From positions 29,326,001 through 29,390,000 of the forward strand of contig NC_091049.1 of assembly GCF_963966145.1 (NCBI RefSeq): a DNA stretch of 64,000 nt, read 5' to 3'. This document shows positions 11,828-25,165 of this stretch, piece by piece. Every line of letters begins with the position of its first letter. Position 1 is the stretch's first letter. The translations under genes were made by a program, and so were the position numbers. Source of the DNA: Tenebrio molitor. Its lineage: Eukaryota > Arthropoda > Insecta > Coleoptera > Tenebrionidae. Under the pieces are notes generated by a model that ran no database searches, had not been told where the DNA came from, and saw only the letters and a list, made by a program, of their open reading frames with translations.

Positions 11828-12265
11828 TACTCATGTCACATCGTGAGGAAGTTCCTTAACATTGACACAGAACATAATACACAACAAAGTCAAAATGCGG
11901 AGGCGAGACGCCGGTAATTATGTTGATAAGCACTGCACTATTACTTGACAGTAAGTAATATCCGTAATAGTGTATACATATGTATACTCCGGCAAAATTG
12001 CCGTGCCGCCGGGTGGCGGAGGGATCGCAAAAATCATTTAGGTTTGCTTTGTCGGCCAACTGTACTGACTATTTAAGTCAAATAAAAATGTAATTTCCGA
12101 GTAGCACTAATCTCTACAATAGAAAGTAATTCAGAATATTCATGATTATGCAACCAGAGAAACAGAATAGTTTCTACAGCCCAGCAAGTAACATTAGTAT
12201 GGTGCGGCGTACCGATAGCGTTTGTTCAGAAATGATATCAGTCAAGAAAACTTATTGTATTTATA
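11828..12265. other. Short intergenic stretch
   Basis: No gene. Contains a small imperfect inverted repeat around 11935-11975 (CACTATTAC and GTAATAGTG) and a GC-rich patch near 12000. Confidence 0.4.
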
Positions 12266-12702
12266 CAGTTGTTTAAAAAATGCCCCACTAAAATTATTGT
12301 ACTGTGTTCAGAAGCATTTGGTAGGTGAGGGAAAAACATTTAAAAAATTCTTGGTCTTCATTTCTCTACACAATAGGAGTTTTGTAAAGATCTTTAAACG
12401 TTGTTAGTTGTAATTATTATTACTAAATAATACCCAAAATGCAACAAAAGTATGCAGAATAGAAGGTTGATTAATAATTTTTAACCCAATCTCTGCGGTA
12501 TTTAATATTAAATGCGATTTACCTCGAAAATTATGCAAAAATCGATTAAACTATTTCACGCATTTGCCAAATTTACCATAAAAGAAACCTTCATTCTCGT
12601 GCAAATTTAACACCAAGAATTTTTTAAATATTTTTCGCTCACTTACCAAATGCTTCTAAACACTGTACTATAGTTTTAGTGCAGCATTTTTTAAACACCC
12701 TG
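12266..12702. mobile_element. MITE with arms of about 100 bp, TA-flanked
   Basis: The right end reads CACCCTG next to TA; the left end has the diverged form CAGTTGTTTAAAAAATG. Arms pair over about 100 bp, including GAAGCATTTGGTA and AAAATTCTTGG. Confidence 0.78.
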
Positions 12703-12859
12703 TATCTATTGATCAACAAATGAGCATCGAATACTGTAAGACGTATGCGGATTAGGTCTAAACTGACCTATGTAACAAAATTTATTTAAACAGAACAATT
12801 CGGTTGCCATGATGACCATAGCACTCCCGATCATTGAAAATATCCCAATTTAATATATA

Positions 12860-13838
12860 CCGGGTGTATTATGAAAAACCTTTGGTGCTATAACTTCCTT
12901 ATTTTATATCCGATTTTAACAAATGATACGTCAAACACAATCGTTTTAGAAACACTATAGCCCGACATGAAATGATTTTTTTTAACATTATATTTTTTGA
13001 CAGACCGCAGCTAACTTTGTTTTTTTAAGTTGCACTGTATATTTTTTTATCTTTATTCTGATAGATGTTCATCTTCTGAATACATAAACATTAAAATAAA
13101 AAATCTAAAATTTGTTTTAATAAAGAAAAACAGAATTTTCAAAAATCAAGTGACCATAACTTTACTATAGCAAATGTTTGAAATTACCTCCATTCTCTTT
13201 AAGGCACATTCGACACCTTCCACTGACGCCCATTGCGATAAAAATTCTGGTGGTATTTGTTCACATACTGCTACGATTCTTTTTATTAAATCATCTCTGT
13301 TGTTGACCGGAGTCAAATAGACAATTAGTTTGTTTCAAAATTTAGCAATATTATTATTGAACAACATTGATTTTGCATAGATCCAACCAATCAACAGCTT
13401 CATATCATAGCAACTACAACCTTGTTATATAGCAATATTGGTAAATTTTAAAACAGAATCGCACCAATTGTCTTGAATGTCCATAGCTGCCTTAGTCACT
13501 TTGCAAATTAGAATGCACTTTTATTACTGTTTAATGTGACTGCTTAATTAAAAAAAATACATCATTTTTTAATTTCTTCTTTTTGTTTCTATGCATGAGC
13601 ATGGTTGTTTACATTTTCATATTTAAAATAAAAATCTCTATAAAACTGAGCAAATAAAGTTAATATGTAGTGCCATTTGAAAAAAAAAAGTTGACTATCA
13701 TTTGTCAAAAACAGAACTCAAGAACAAATATTGGACCAATTCAAATTGTAGAAACGATTTTGTTTGACATATCGTTTATTAAAATCGGATAAAAAATAAG
13801 GAAGTTATAGCACCAAAGGTTTTTCATAATACACCCGG
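12860..13838. mobile_element. Mariner-like element, 979 bp, long TIRs
   Basis: Ends CCGGGTGTATTATGAAAAAC and its complement; arms match for roughly 95 bp; TA on both sides. It contains the C-terminal remnant of a transposase (13165-13330). Confidence 0.85.
13165..13330 (-). pseudogene. C-terminal remnant of an IS630-Tc1-mariner transposase
   Basis: Reads IVYLTPVNNRDDLIKRIVAV and then, after a one-base frame change, GRCRMCLKENGGNFKHLL and a stop. This tail (NxxDLIxRI ... C...NGGxFxHLL) is typical of DDE_3-type transposases found in insect TIR elements. The catalytic region is missing. Confidence 0.7.
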
Positions 13839-13842
13839 TATA

Positions 13843-14640
13843 ACTATAATAAAGAAAAATAAGCACAAATATAATTTCAAGATCATTTATTAAAGAAATC
13901 ATAATGAGTCGTTTTTTGTGCCGATCAGTGTACAGTCGGGAGCTTTGAAAAATAACCAAAAAGTGACATGGAGTGTATAAATGGTAAAATATTCTAGGAG
14001 AATTCGTTACACTTTCACCAGAAATACTTAATTTGTTTCTTATTAATACATGCAACTATTCTTCAGCAGATCTATCACATGAATTATAAATGATCTTGAA
14101 TTATTATCTACACATAGAATAAATACAAAATATTTAAAACAACTGACTTATAAATGTAATAATATCGAAAAAATTAAATATTTGTTAAGGAATGAGCAAA
14201 ACAGTTAATTTTTTATTTGCTTATATTTAATATTCTTACTTGATTATTTTTATTCGATATTTTTACAGTAGGTATACATATAGAGCATGTTATTTTAACA
14301 TTATGTAGAATTTACATTATCATTACAATTATGTATTGTAATGAAAGAAATTTTATATAGCAACATCTTTCTCAATTTTTACTAAATAGAAACAATAAAA
14401 ACTCAATTGATTTTCACAAAAATATTTCTTTGTGTTTTAATAACAAAGCCACTTCCTACAAAATTCTAAAACTAAAACTATTTATTGAGTGACCTTTTTG
14501 TCATAAAGATTTTGAAAAATATGTATGTAGAATAAGTTTCCAAATAATCATAAGCATAATATGCTTCGTACAGAGAAATATTTGGATTTGGATATTCATT
14601 TTATTTCCTCATACAGTAAGGTAAAAAAAAATAGTAATTT
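13843..14640. other. AT-rich DNA, nothing recognised
   Basis: No paired repeat or exon could be supported. Confidence 0.4.
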
Positions 14641-14647
14641 ATTATCC

Positions 14648-14765
14648 GAGTTTTATAATAAGACACCATTTTGTCGTACGCATTTTTTAGAGCATGAGGA
14701 ACGCAGCGAGGAGTACTAAAAAGCAAACAAGTACGACAAAATGGCTTATAAAACGAGTGTAATAC
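14648..14765. repeat. Fold-back repeat
   Basis: GTTTTATAATAAGACACCA and CATTTTGTCGTAC pair with GTACGACAAAATG and CTTATAAAAC around a loop containing GAACGCAGCGAGG. A related hairpin lies at 36048-36175. Confidence 0.6.
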
Positions 14766-15495
14766 AATATTTTTTCTATTTTGCCCCTATTTTACATTTT
14801 AAATTTTAAAAAAGTTAAAAAACATAATGCTAGGAAAATTATATTTGGCAAATATAAGGGTTGGTAACGCTGGTAACTAGACGAACAATTGCAAGTTTTG
14901 AGTGTTGTGAAGTGCAGTGATCACGTAGCAACTACCAAGCAACTATGTACTCACTGTGAGTCACTGCAAACATTAAAAATTTAAGAAAATGTTCCTGAAA
15001 CGCGTATCGAAAAGAATTCCTTTTCGAAACCCGTTTGTGTTATAATGAAATGTTAAAGGTGGAAAATCGAAAAATAAATAAGTACATATTAAGCGATTTC
15101 ATGTCAAGAGATTTGCAACAAACAACTTTAATCTTAGATTCAAGGCAAAATTTTTCTTTCAGATTTGCAAAGATATTTTATTTTATGCGGTAATCACAAA
15201 TTATTGAGAAACACCAGAGAGAAATCATTTAAATTTTTTGTAACGAGCGTTCTAAAAAGAATGTGTTCAAGCAGGCCGTGGTTTTCTCTATTTTACAAAC
15301 GCAGGTCATCTTCTTGGACATTTCCTTCAGATACATAAATCCGCTTTGATCATCATTTAATCATTAATTTAACGTAAAAATCAAGCAGCACTGAGAAAAC
15401 CAGAACTGGTTGACAGTTCTAAAAACAGTTATTTTTGTAGAAGAAATAATTTACACCTCTACTTGTTCGGTGAATAAATGACGCTTAAGATCTAC

Positions 15496-18400
15496 CAGGC
15501 GCGTAGCCAGGGGAGGGCCTAGGTGGCCCTGGCCCACCCCAAAATTTGCCGGCCCACCTGTGTGCCCACGTTAAGGAAACTAAGAAAATATTTTTGAATT
15601 AAATAAATGTTAAAAAAAAAATTTTTAGAACAAGAAATATAAGTACCAAATCTGAAAAGTAACAATATCCTTTACATACCTAAACATTTTTGCCCATAAA
15701 AATACTTGAGTCATTAAATCAGACCTGCCCGTCCAAGCTATCGACAACGTTATCATTATCAACTGCTTAGTCGTCAAAAAACAATCATATGGGTTACTTC
15801 CCGGTTCAGCTTTCAGTTTCTTTCTTTCGTCTTTACCGTCTGGTTTTATAATTGACATTTTATTTTGTGGACTGTGGTACTGTGTTACTGATTAAAATGA
15901 GTGGTAAAAGAACAATACAAGATTTTTTTTCGTCACATAAGAAGCAAAAAAAAGTGAAGAATCGTCAGAGGAACCATCAACAAGTACAAAAGTTACTGAA
16001 AATCAGCCTCCTGGCTTTGAAATACTGGTTAAAAGCGCCGAAACTGTACTGTACACCAGATCTTCAACTTGAAAGTGACGTCTTATCAGACTCAGAGTCC
16101 GACCCTGGTGGAGATGATGAAAAATCTCCCGAATTTAACGAATGGTTGTTGGACAAAAATAAGCAAAGTGAAAAAGAAAAGCCATCGATTCACAAACAAC
16201 CTCCAGGACCAGGAGATATTTCACAAAATGTTACTGATGGACCCACGCAACCAATCTTGAAGTTATTTCCGAGAACGAAATTTAATGATAAATTTAGACA
16301 ATTTAATAGTTCATGGTATAAACTCTACCCTAGCTGGTTGGCATATAGTGTATTAAATGACGGTGCGTTTTGTTTTGTGTGCCGACATTTTTCAGTAAAT
16401 CCTAGTCAAGTGTTTACTAGTGTTGGTTTTAAAAATTGGAAAAGAGCTTTAGAGAAAGAATCTGGATTTAAACAGCATGAAACTAGCTCCGAGCACAGAA
16501 ACTGTCATCTAAAATGGATTATAGTCAGGTAAAGTCAAATCCAAGAATATCTGTGGCCAGTCAGATTAATGAAGCTCATTTGGCTCTAGTAAAAGAGAAT
16601 CGTAAATATTTAGGAATCGTCATTGATATTTTAATGTATGTATACTGCCACACAAAATATTGCACAAAGGGGACATCGTGAAAATGAACAGAGTTCTAAC
16701 CGGGGAAACTTTTTGGAATTATTAAAACTTTTTTCGAAATACAATCCCATTATTAAAAAAAAAATTAGATGAAGATCTACCCCAAAACGCAAAGTATACA
16801 AGCCCGCAAATTCAAAATGAAATTTTATATATACGTTCTAAAATGATTTTAGACCAAATAAGTGCTGAAGTTAATCAGGCTACATGCTTCGCTGTAGTGT
16901 GTGACAAAACAAAAGACATTTCCAAAACAGAACAAATTTCGGTAGTGTTACGTTATTATTTAAAAGGAACTATTTATGAACGATTTATAGGATACAAAGC
17001 CGCAAAAGATTTGAACGCTCAAGCACTGCTAACTTATCTTAAAGAACTATTAATTCGATGTAAAATAGATTTACAAAATTGTGTTGCTCAAACATATGAT
17101 GGAGCAAATGTGATAAGTGGTCGCTTAAATGGGGTTCAAAAACTTTTCCGTGATGAAGTTCCAAAAGCTGTGTATGTGCATTGTTTTAATCATCGTATAA
17201 ATTTAATTACCGTGGATGTTTGCAAAAGCCTAGCCCACGGAAAGACATTTTTTGATCTCTTAGAAGCACTTTACATTTTCATATCTGGCTCTGCAGTTCA
17301 TTCCAAATTTATAGAAACCCAAGTGCTTTTAAATCCCAAAAGAAAACCTATTGAATTAAAAAAAATTTGTTACACACGATGGACAGCACAAGTTCAAGCA
17401 TGTTCTGCATTTAAACAACTAATTACTGAAATACTTGTATTTTTAAATAAATTAATCGTGGATAAAAGTGATCGGGCACCAGAGGCAAACGGATTTTTAT
17501 ATCAAATAAATTTCAATTTTATTTTCAATTTATGTATGTATAAAAATATTTTAAAATTACTAAAAGGGGTGAGTGACTATTTTCAAAAGGTGTCTTCCAA
17601 TCTAACGGAGGCGAATATTCTTTTAAAATCTACACAAGACACTTTGAAGGCAATGCGCCAAAATGACAAACAGTTTGCATTATTATATTCAGAGAGCGTT
17701 AAAATTTGTGAAGATAACAACATCGAAATACCAAGTAAGGACACAAAGCCATCCAGAAGAATTAAAAAGATTCCAAAGCGCCTAGAACAATATCTCATCA
17801 CATCAGAACTCGGTATTCAAGAAGAAGAAATGCTTGAAGATTCTCATTTTAAGACTATTATATATATTTTTCCCCACATTAGACTTAATTTTGCGCGGCA
17901 TGGATGATCGCTTCAATAAATGCGAACATATTATCAACGCTGTCAGTGTTTTTCATCCAGAAAGTTCTGTGTTTTTAAAATACGAGTGTGTGGAACCTCT
18001 TGCTGCCCATTATGAAATAAATTTGGAAGCCCTTAAAGCAGAACTTATCATTTTGCCACAAACAATCGAGCGCTTTGAAAGTGAAAAAAATGTTAAAATT
18101 ACAAACATTTTGCAATTTTTAGATATGCTAGAAGTTTATAAAATAGTTTTTCAACAAGTGTATCAACTAACAGTAATCTCAGTGACAATACCAGTTTCTA
18201 GTGCCGGTTGTGAGAGAACATTTTCCTGTTTGAGGAGACTTAAAACATATATTCGGAACAAAGTGACTGATGAAAGACTTGATCATCTGGCAATAATAAA
18301 TATTGAACATTCTACCGCAAAAGCTCTAAACACGGATGAAATTATCAACAAATTTGACGACAGTCATAATAACAGAAAACTTGCTTTACACTAAGGTAAG

Positions 18401-18498
18401 TTTTTTGTGTGTTTTATGCCTTAATTAAGCAGCCCACCCAAAAAAATTGTTGGCCCACCTGTGGCCCACCTAATATTAGCAACCTGGCTACGCTCCTG
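15496..18498. mobile_element. hAT transposon, 3,003 bp, decayed, exact 8-bp target duplication
   Basis: Ends CAGGCGCGTAGCCAGG and CCTGGCTACGCTCCTG are imperfect TIRs. Flanks 15488-15495 and 18499-18506 are both AGATCTAC, the 8-bp duplication expected of hAT elements. GGCCCACC motifs repeat inside both ends. Confidence 0.93.
15897..18394 (+). pseudogene. hAT transposase of the TTF-finger (ZMYM1-like) type, frameshifted
   Basis: Starts MSGKRTIQDFF. A frame change occurs after an A8 run near 15950 and reverses near 16050. A TTF-type zinc finger follows (SWLAYSVLNDGAFCFVCRHF, then GFKNWKRAL and H...H). More frame breaks lie at about 16520-16850. The DDE part resumes from 16843 with FAVVCDKTKDISKTEQ and QTYDGANVISG (first and second acidic residues) and HCFNHRINL. 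Another frame break lies near 17870. The C-terminal dimerisation domain has VSSAGCERTFSCLRRLKT, with the expected Glu. Every domain is identifiable but at least four frame breaks make it inactive. Confidence 0.9.
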
Positions 18499-18759
18499 AG
18501 ATCTACCAATGACCACAATTTTTTTGGAAGCTCTTTACATTTTATTTTATTGTGTTTGATACTTCTTCTTCTCAACAACTTTAATCGGTTCGCTACAAGG
18601 TGTGACATTCACTTTGACTCTTTGAAAACAATTCTTGACGCTGTAGAATACCGACTGTTGTCTTTAAAGAGTTGATCATTATTATGACTTATTTATTAGC
18701 TTGTAATCTAGTTGTACAGCACATTATTTCCTGTAATTGGGTGCTTCTTGTAGGAAATA

Positions 18760-18761
<2 letters not shown>

Positions 18762-18791
<30 letters not shown>
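18762..18791. repeat. (ATT)n microsatellite
   Basis: About ten uninterrupted TTA/ATT units just beyond the hAT element. Confidence 0.9.
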
Positions 18792-18799
18792 CTTTACAC

Positions 18800-20330
18800 G
18801 TGAAATATATGTAGATGTAGTTGTTACAATTTATTGAGAAGAATATTTTCAACAAAACTCTATCTCCACATTCCTAAAGCTTTCAAACGATGGAAATTTC
18901 GAAAGAAACATTTTTATTCGTTTTCAAAACTGAACAAACATTTTAGTCTAATATTTATTTAATGTTGAAAGTGTACCTCCGATTCATCTGACATTGAAAC
19001 ATAAAATACACGAAAATCTCAAAGGAAAAAAATGTTTTACTCAATTTTGTTTGCAAATAAATTTTTGTAATTTATTATCACGCAAAAAAATTAATTCAAC
19101 GAGAAATCTAAGTCAGAGCTGTTTTACAAGTTCAAATTATTTAACTTCTAATTTTAGAGATTCGATGATTTGAAATTAGCGAAAAATGTTAAAAAACATG
19201 GTAAAGTATGAATGTACTAGTTTTTTATTTATTGTTATTTCATATCAGTCGTCGTACTTGTAGCCGACCCCTTCAAAAACACTTTTCCATCTCTTACGAC
19301 CACTACACTACTGTTTGTAATCTGACACTTGTCATATCAATCGTCATCCGAGCTCTTGCACGAAATACGTCTCACTCAATACTCCAATAGTCAATAATTA
19401 ATTCGAACAACTGTTCCCATTTGAAATATCTTAAAATCAACCTCGAACATTGAAGGCCAACCGGTGCCAAATCGTTTCGCCAAAAACCCATTTACCCAGA
19501 CCCATTACATGTCAGTTTAATTGCAACTTGTGCCAAACGTCGTTTAAACATCATCTGTTTACTTCGACAACATAAACAAAAACAAAAAAACCTGACGTCT
19601 CACTTTGTCCCGGTTCAGAATAATCACCGGATCATCTTTAACGTCTCCACCCCCGCGTGCACACCACCCTCGACTGTTCACCATCAACACATGGCTTACG
19701 TTGTCAGAGTGCCAATAAATCACCCCATCGATGGTTTACATTAAGTTCGAAGTGGGAGCGGCGATAAGGACACCCAAATTTGTCACAACATAGGTGGGCC
19801 ACGCTCTCAAGACGCACGCACTCTCTACCATATGGGCACAGAGACACTATTCAAAATTTCACTTTTATCGCATTTAACGATTTCACGGTGCCCCGACTTT
19901 ATTACTCCCTTTGAAGACGATTTATTGTGTGTGCGGTATAAACCGGGGGCGTAAAATCAAAGTTACAAATAGTCGGACTACTGTTTCGGATTCCGGACTA
20001 TCAAAATATGTCGTAAATTAGGGGGCGACAGTCGAGACAGGGGGTTGTGGCGGGCGCAGGGTGGAGGCTTCTCGGGTCGTGTTTCCGCATCGAATAGATC
20101 ATCTCTGGGGATCTTTTTGAAGGAGATAATTTATTCGTTATATATAGATGGGTGTTGGATACGAAGAAGCGCGAAGTGTGGGTCGGATGGATGTCAATCG
20201 TCGTGTTTGTGATGGAGTTTAGATGTTCCTCTCAAAATAAACATCATTTTAAAGTCATTAAGTCGGGTGTACCTTGGGAGTCTTTCTTTTTGGCGCGCAC
20301 ACCTAATTTACCACGTACAGGGTGGACACT
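18800..20330. other. Intergenic DNA
   Basis: No exon or paired repeat supported. A moderately GC-rich block at 19600-20100 holds no open frame of note. Confidence 0.4.
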
Positions 20331-20340
20331 CAACACTGAC

Positions 20341-20662
20341 TGCTGATCGGTGTACCACAAGACCCCGTTCGAGGACCTTTCTTATACTATATCATAAAGG
20401 AAAGAAGGGTGACTGCGGACACCATCCTCTTTTTCCATCATTCTAGGCCTCTGGTGATCATCAATAAGCAGTGGTGACTCGTCGGAAAAAAAATTGACCT
20501 CTTCGTGCTGATTGGTGTACCGTAAGACGCCGTTCCAGGACCTTTGTCATTACCTATATAAAGGAAAGATGGGTGTTTCCGCACGCGACTCTTTTTTTCC
20601 AACATTTTTTACCTCTGGTGATCATCAATAAGCAGTGACGACTCGTCGGAAAAAATTTTAGG
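20341..20662. repeat. Two-unit tandem duplication, unit about 165 bp
   Basis: Units start at 20341 and 20506 with TGCTGAT-GGTGTACC. Both carry CCTCTGGTGATCATCAATAA and GACTCGTCGGAAAAA. The copies have diverged by substitutions and small gaps. Confidence 0.8.
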
Positions 20663-22257
20663 TCGACCGATGACCCCAAATTTCCTCATGCATCTTGGTA
20701 AAAACGCAAAGCTTGGCTCCACGTTTTTATTGGACAAGATGTGTGAGATTTTCTTGGAGCTAAGATTTTAGCGTTTCTGCGTAGATTTCTTGTGAACCGA
20801 TCCACATCGACCGTTTCTATTTTGGTCTCGATTAGGGACTCCGGCCCTGATAAATGCCCCAACGCCAAAAGCTCCAACTATTCTACTCAGACCGTACAGC
20901 GTGAACCATTAATACCGATCTCTTTTACACGAAAATAGTTCACATTTTCGTACAAAAAAAATCCACATCGTCATCTCCGCGTTATCTCTTTTCACATGGC
21001 GCTAGTCTCGCGCTTATCTGGAACGGGTGAAGGTAGAGCCCGGAGGGTTTTTTATAAACGTGAGATGTTTTCGAGCTGATGGTAATTAACATGAAGTGCT
21101 ACCACTTGACGTAAACAAACTGGCCATAAATTTAATGGAAACCATTCGACGTGGGAAATGAGAGTTTTGTGTATACAAACAAGCCACAAATCATCCAATT
21201 TTGATTGTGTGTTACTCTTCGGAGCAAGAATTTGGGTTGTTTAGAAACCGGGACGATGACAGAGGAGCCTACAAATTCACACACTGCAGGACAGTGGAGG
21301 TATTCATCGCGGCTTTGGAATTTTACGACGTCGTCTAATGAAATTCCTCAGAGAGAAAAATTTTCAACAGTACAATAATAATTTAGAAGAAGCTCAAAAA
21401 CTTAAACAAAAATTGTGTTGGATTCGGTGCGCCACAGTCAATAGATACGTGGTAGGTACGGCCATTTTGATCGTGACGTCACAAGCTTCATCGAAAAACG
21501 AATTAACCTCCAGAATTTAATAAAAACAGTAAAATTTTTGCTTAGCACTCTTTTTTTTAGTAGAACGATGTGTTTAGGCTTTACAATTACTGCCTCGTGG
21601 AGTAAAATCACATTAATGACGCGAAAATTGTCATTTACAAGTGAGGTTAAGTTTGTGTATTTATTGTTTTTGCGTAATTTTTACTTTGTGAATCATTTAA
21701 ATAACACCAAATCACAACAAATGCTTCTTACATCTTAATTATATGTGTAGCAAATATTTTTTCAAGTAAATTGTACTTACAACGACTTACAATCACGAAA
21801 ATGTTGAAAAGATACTTTGACTTTCCAGGTTTCAACGTCTTTTGCGACGTTTGATGAACAGTAAACACCCTGGTATCAACTGAAATTATTATATACACTT
21901 GCCACCAAGCTTTTGCTTATCTCACAATTTTCAATCTTGCATAAGAATGATTAAAACACCGTATTTGATACTTTCTGAAAATGTAAACAAATTTTGACGT
22001 TTGGCCTTCCTCGTGACGTCACACGCTGTCTGGCTTAAAGACACGCTAAAGTCCATTCAATAAACATCTGGACTGTGAAAATCAAAATTGCAGTTGTTAG
22101 GTTGGTTAAATCACTAGTTATTTTCATATTGCCCAATTGTTATCCATGATTTTTTAATTTTTCAAACTATTCATTTGTTTAAATTGACAGTGTCAAATAA
22201 ATTGCAAAATTATTTAAGTGTATTTTGTAAAAAGGTTAAAATGGAAAGTTCAAAACG
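20663..22257. other. Intergenic DNA
   Basis: No gene or paired repeat identified. Confidence 0.4.
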
Positions 22258-22259
22258 TA

Positions 22260-22665
22260 CTATTGGGGACAAAATACTTTGGTCGTCATTTTTCTGTCAC
22301 TTCAAAATAAATTAATGTAAACCAAGCATTAACGTCAAGTCAATAGTGATGACAATTTCAAATAATTGACTTTTCTCTTGTCAAAAATATGGCACCATCC
22401 ACCATTCAAAAATTTAGAATCATCTCCTTTGATTCTGGGGGATTGTCCATGGGCCAAATTGCCTTGTGGAAACCTTTTCTATTTTTCTTCCTTGGAATAT
22501 CTCCTTCAGTTGTCCATTTTTCGGTATTTATCATTTTGCAATGATGAGTTTGATAGTGACAGTGGTTGACAGTAGTAAAAAATAAGGTTAACCGTCCTAA
22601 TGCTTGCTTTACAACTTTATGTCAGTCAACTGACTTTGACGACCAAAGTAATTTGTCCCCAATAG
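22260..22665. mobile_element. MITE, 29-bp TIRs, TA-flanked
   Basis: Arms CTATTGGGGACAAA...GGTCGTCA, one mismatch in 29 between the two ends. Interior starts TTTTTCTGTCACTTCAAAA, as in the 5190 copy. Confidence 0.85.
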
Positions 22666-23098
22666 TACTAGGGTGGTTCTATTGGTGCGAGAGAAGAGGG
22701 CCATAAGAAACTATTATGAGGAACAAACAAAAAAGTGATAATAACGGGAAGAAATTACAAATTTGTGCCAAAGCCGCTCCAGTATTGTTAACTAAGAATT
22801 GGTGTTCGTTCTTGTGGTTCAGAAATCAAAATTTTGGAAAGATAAGCGTTAATCAAGTGTTAAATAATAAATGAAACAAATTAGTTTATTTTGAATGATT
22901 TTGGTTGTGACCTGTTTTCAGTTTGTCACGTGTTTTTATAAACTTTATTAAATTGCTCTAATTCATTTAGTTGCTGCATTTCACTTCAAGTGTTCGAAGC
23001 ATTGAATGATTCAAAACATTTTTAGTTCAATGATTAAAAATGTAAACATAACCTAAATATATTTTGTAACTAGATTTTGATGTCAGTACTATTACGAT

Positions 23099-23454
23099 CA
23101 TAAAATTTTGGACATCAAACTTCTGTCACTTTAAAAAATTTACTCTAAATCATGCTTTATTGAAACTGTCACATGAAAGATGAAATTGTTGTCAATTTGA
23201 CACCGGTTTAAAATATAATTTTTTTACTATGCGAGTATATTTGGGTATTTGTTTTATATTTTTTTATTAATTAAAACCTCGTTCCATTCCATTTGTCTGA
23301 TTTTTACAACTTTTTGAATATTTTCTCGGTAAATCTGACATTCACATTTTCAAAATTGACACAATCAAAATTGAGGTTATTAATACATAAAGGTCGTTTT
23401 AAAATGTATGACAGCACGATGACATTAGTGTCAAAAATTTTTTGATCGCAATAG
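23099..23454. mobile_element. MITE of the same structural family
   Basis: Left CTATTACGATCATAAAATTT pairs with AAATTTTTTGATCGCAATAG at the right; TA-flanked. The interior has CTTCTGTCACTTTAAAAAAT. Confidence 0.8.
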
Positions 23455-23830
23455 TACACTCTAGCGAAATTTGTTTATATCCAAGTACAGTCAAAACAAG
23501 CATTTTATTTAAAATTTAATTTTGACAGTTCAGGAGGTTTTTGAATTTACTATAGGCCAAATACGCGTGAGACATACGTCACATCAAACTTGCTTAATAT
23601 CCAATATTGTAAAGATGAGAATGTGACACTCTGCTTGCCTTCCCTTCTCCTAAATAATACTCCGCGGCTAGCTGCCTATAGGAGATGTTTCGTTTTTATT
23701 GATTGCATATTTGCATATTCAGGAATATGTTCTCTAACGAGCCGCCACTGCTCATTAATGGACATTAGGCCTACAATCTATAATCGGTTAGAACTCTACC
23801 TTTTCGGCTTAATTAAAAAAAAAATATATA

Positions 23831-24260
23831 CAGGGTGATTCATATAGTTTCATAAATATTTTAACCAGCGGCAGATTCCGGTCTCAAAAGGCTCTTGAGA
23901 ATACAATTTTCAGTTTTTTCACTATTAGTAAATGCCATTCTTCGCTAAATTATTCCACTTTACGTCCAATGTATAACAAATGTCATTAATGTCATAATAG
24001 AAGCAAACAATTGTTGCTACAGAGAAAATATTGGTATTATAAAGTTCGCTTTAGTTTCATTTTGACAACAATGCCTGACAGTTTGATTAAACGTAAAATA
24101 TTTTCATTTATCTGCAGTTCTTAGAAGGTGGTAGTACACTCTTCAACATGCTGTATCTTCAACAATTTTAACCTTAGAACCTAGACATTTTTGTAAGAGT
24201 GTCTAGGGGTTGGAATCTACCATTGGTGAAAGTTTGTATGATACTATACGAATCACCCTG
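23831..24260. mobile_element. CAGGGTG-ended MITE, TA-flanked
   Basis: CAGGGTGATTCATATAGT at the left and ACTATACGAATCACCCTG at the right; 430 bp, non-coding. Confidence 0.85.
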
Positions 24261-24417
24261 TATATTATTATTAATATATTTCGAATGCTTCTTTTTGGTA
24301 ATGGGAGAAATTCTTAATACTAAGAGGACCTTAAATATTCTCTCGATGATGTTTGACGAAACTTCCAGAAACTTTCAGTAAGAGTTTATCCTATTCCCAC
24401 TTCTAAAACGTACAGGA

Positions 24418-25165
24418 TATAGATCCAGAACATAGTTGGAATTAGAATGGCGTCCTTTTTTGACGTTACTGTGTGTTTAACAAATAAGGAAAAAGTGTAT
24501 CGTATCCTCAGATTTAAAACGAGCAGTATATACAGGGTGTTTCTGAAATAGGTGCATTAATTTTAACTGGTAATAGAACTCGTCAAAAGGAACAAGTTTT
24601 TTATCTACCATTTTGCCGAAAAACGATGTTTAATTCCAAAAAAAAATTGGAGAGATTTTTCACTGAAATAGCCCTACGCCACTAAATACTGCAATGGCTA
24701 ATTGAGATCAGCGCTAATATGAAAAAAACCTCCATTTTCATCCAGAAAACGTGTTTTAACGCAGAAATCAAAATTCAAAGAAATCTACATGTATAGCAAA
24801 AAATCCACTTCGTAAGAATCTGGTTGTTTGAGGTTTTTAGGTAGCTTCGTTTTGGAGATATGAACGGTTTTAGGAAAATCTTTCCGACTTTTTTAAGCCA
24901 TTACGCAACGTTTTTCTCCAAAATGGCAGAGAGAAAAGTTGTTCCTTTTGATGAGTTCTATTACCAGTTAAAATTAATGCACCTATTTCAGAAACACCCT
25001 GTAGATCCAGAGCTTGGGCGGAATCAAAACGGGGTCCGTCTTTGATACTGCTTTGTGTTTAACCAATAAGGAAAAAGTTTATTGTATCTCCACTTTTAAA
25101 ACCAACACGATATAGATCCAGAGCTTGGGTGGGATAAGGCGTCCGTTTTTGATGTTTTTCCCAGA
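24418..25165. repeat. Tandem repeat of about 110-bp units, split by a MITE
   Basis: Three copies of a unit with ATATAGATCCAGA, GGCGTCC-type text, TTTGATAC-type text, GTGTTTAAC and AATAAGGAAAAAGT: 24418-24530, 25004-25111, and a partial from about 25112. The MITE at 24533-25001 sits exactly at a unit junction. Confidence 0.75.
24533..25001. mobile_element. CAGGGTG-ended MITE with arms of about 80-100 bp
   Basis: CAGGGTGTTTCTGAAATAGG and its complement, continuing through TTAATTTTAACTGGTAATAG; TA on both sides. Confidence 0.88.
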
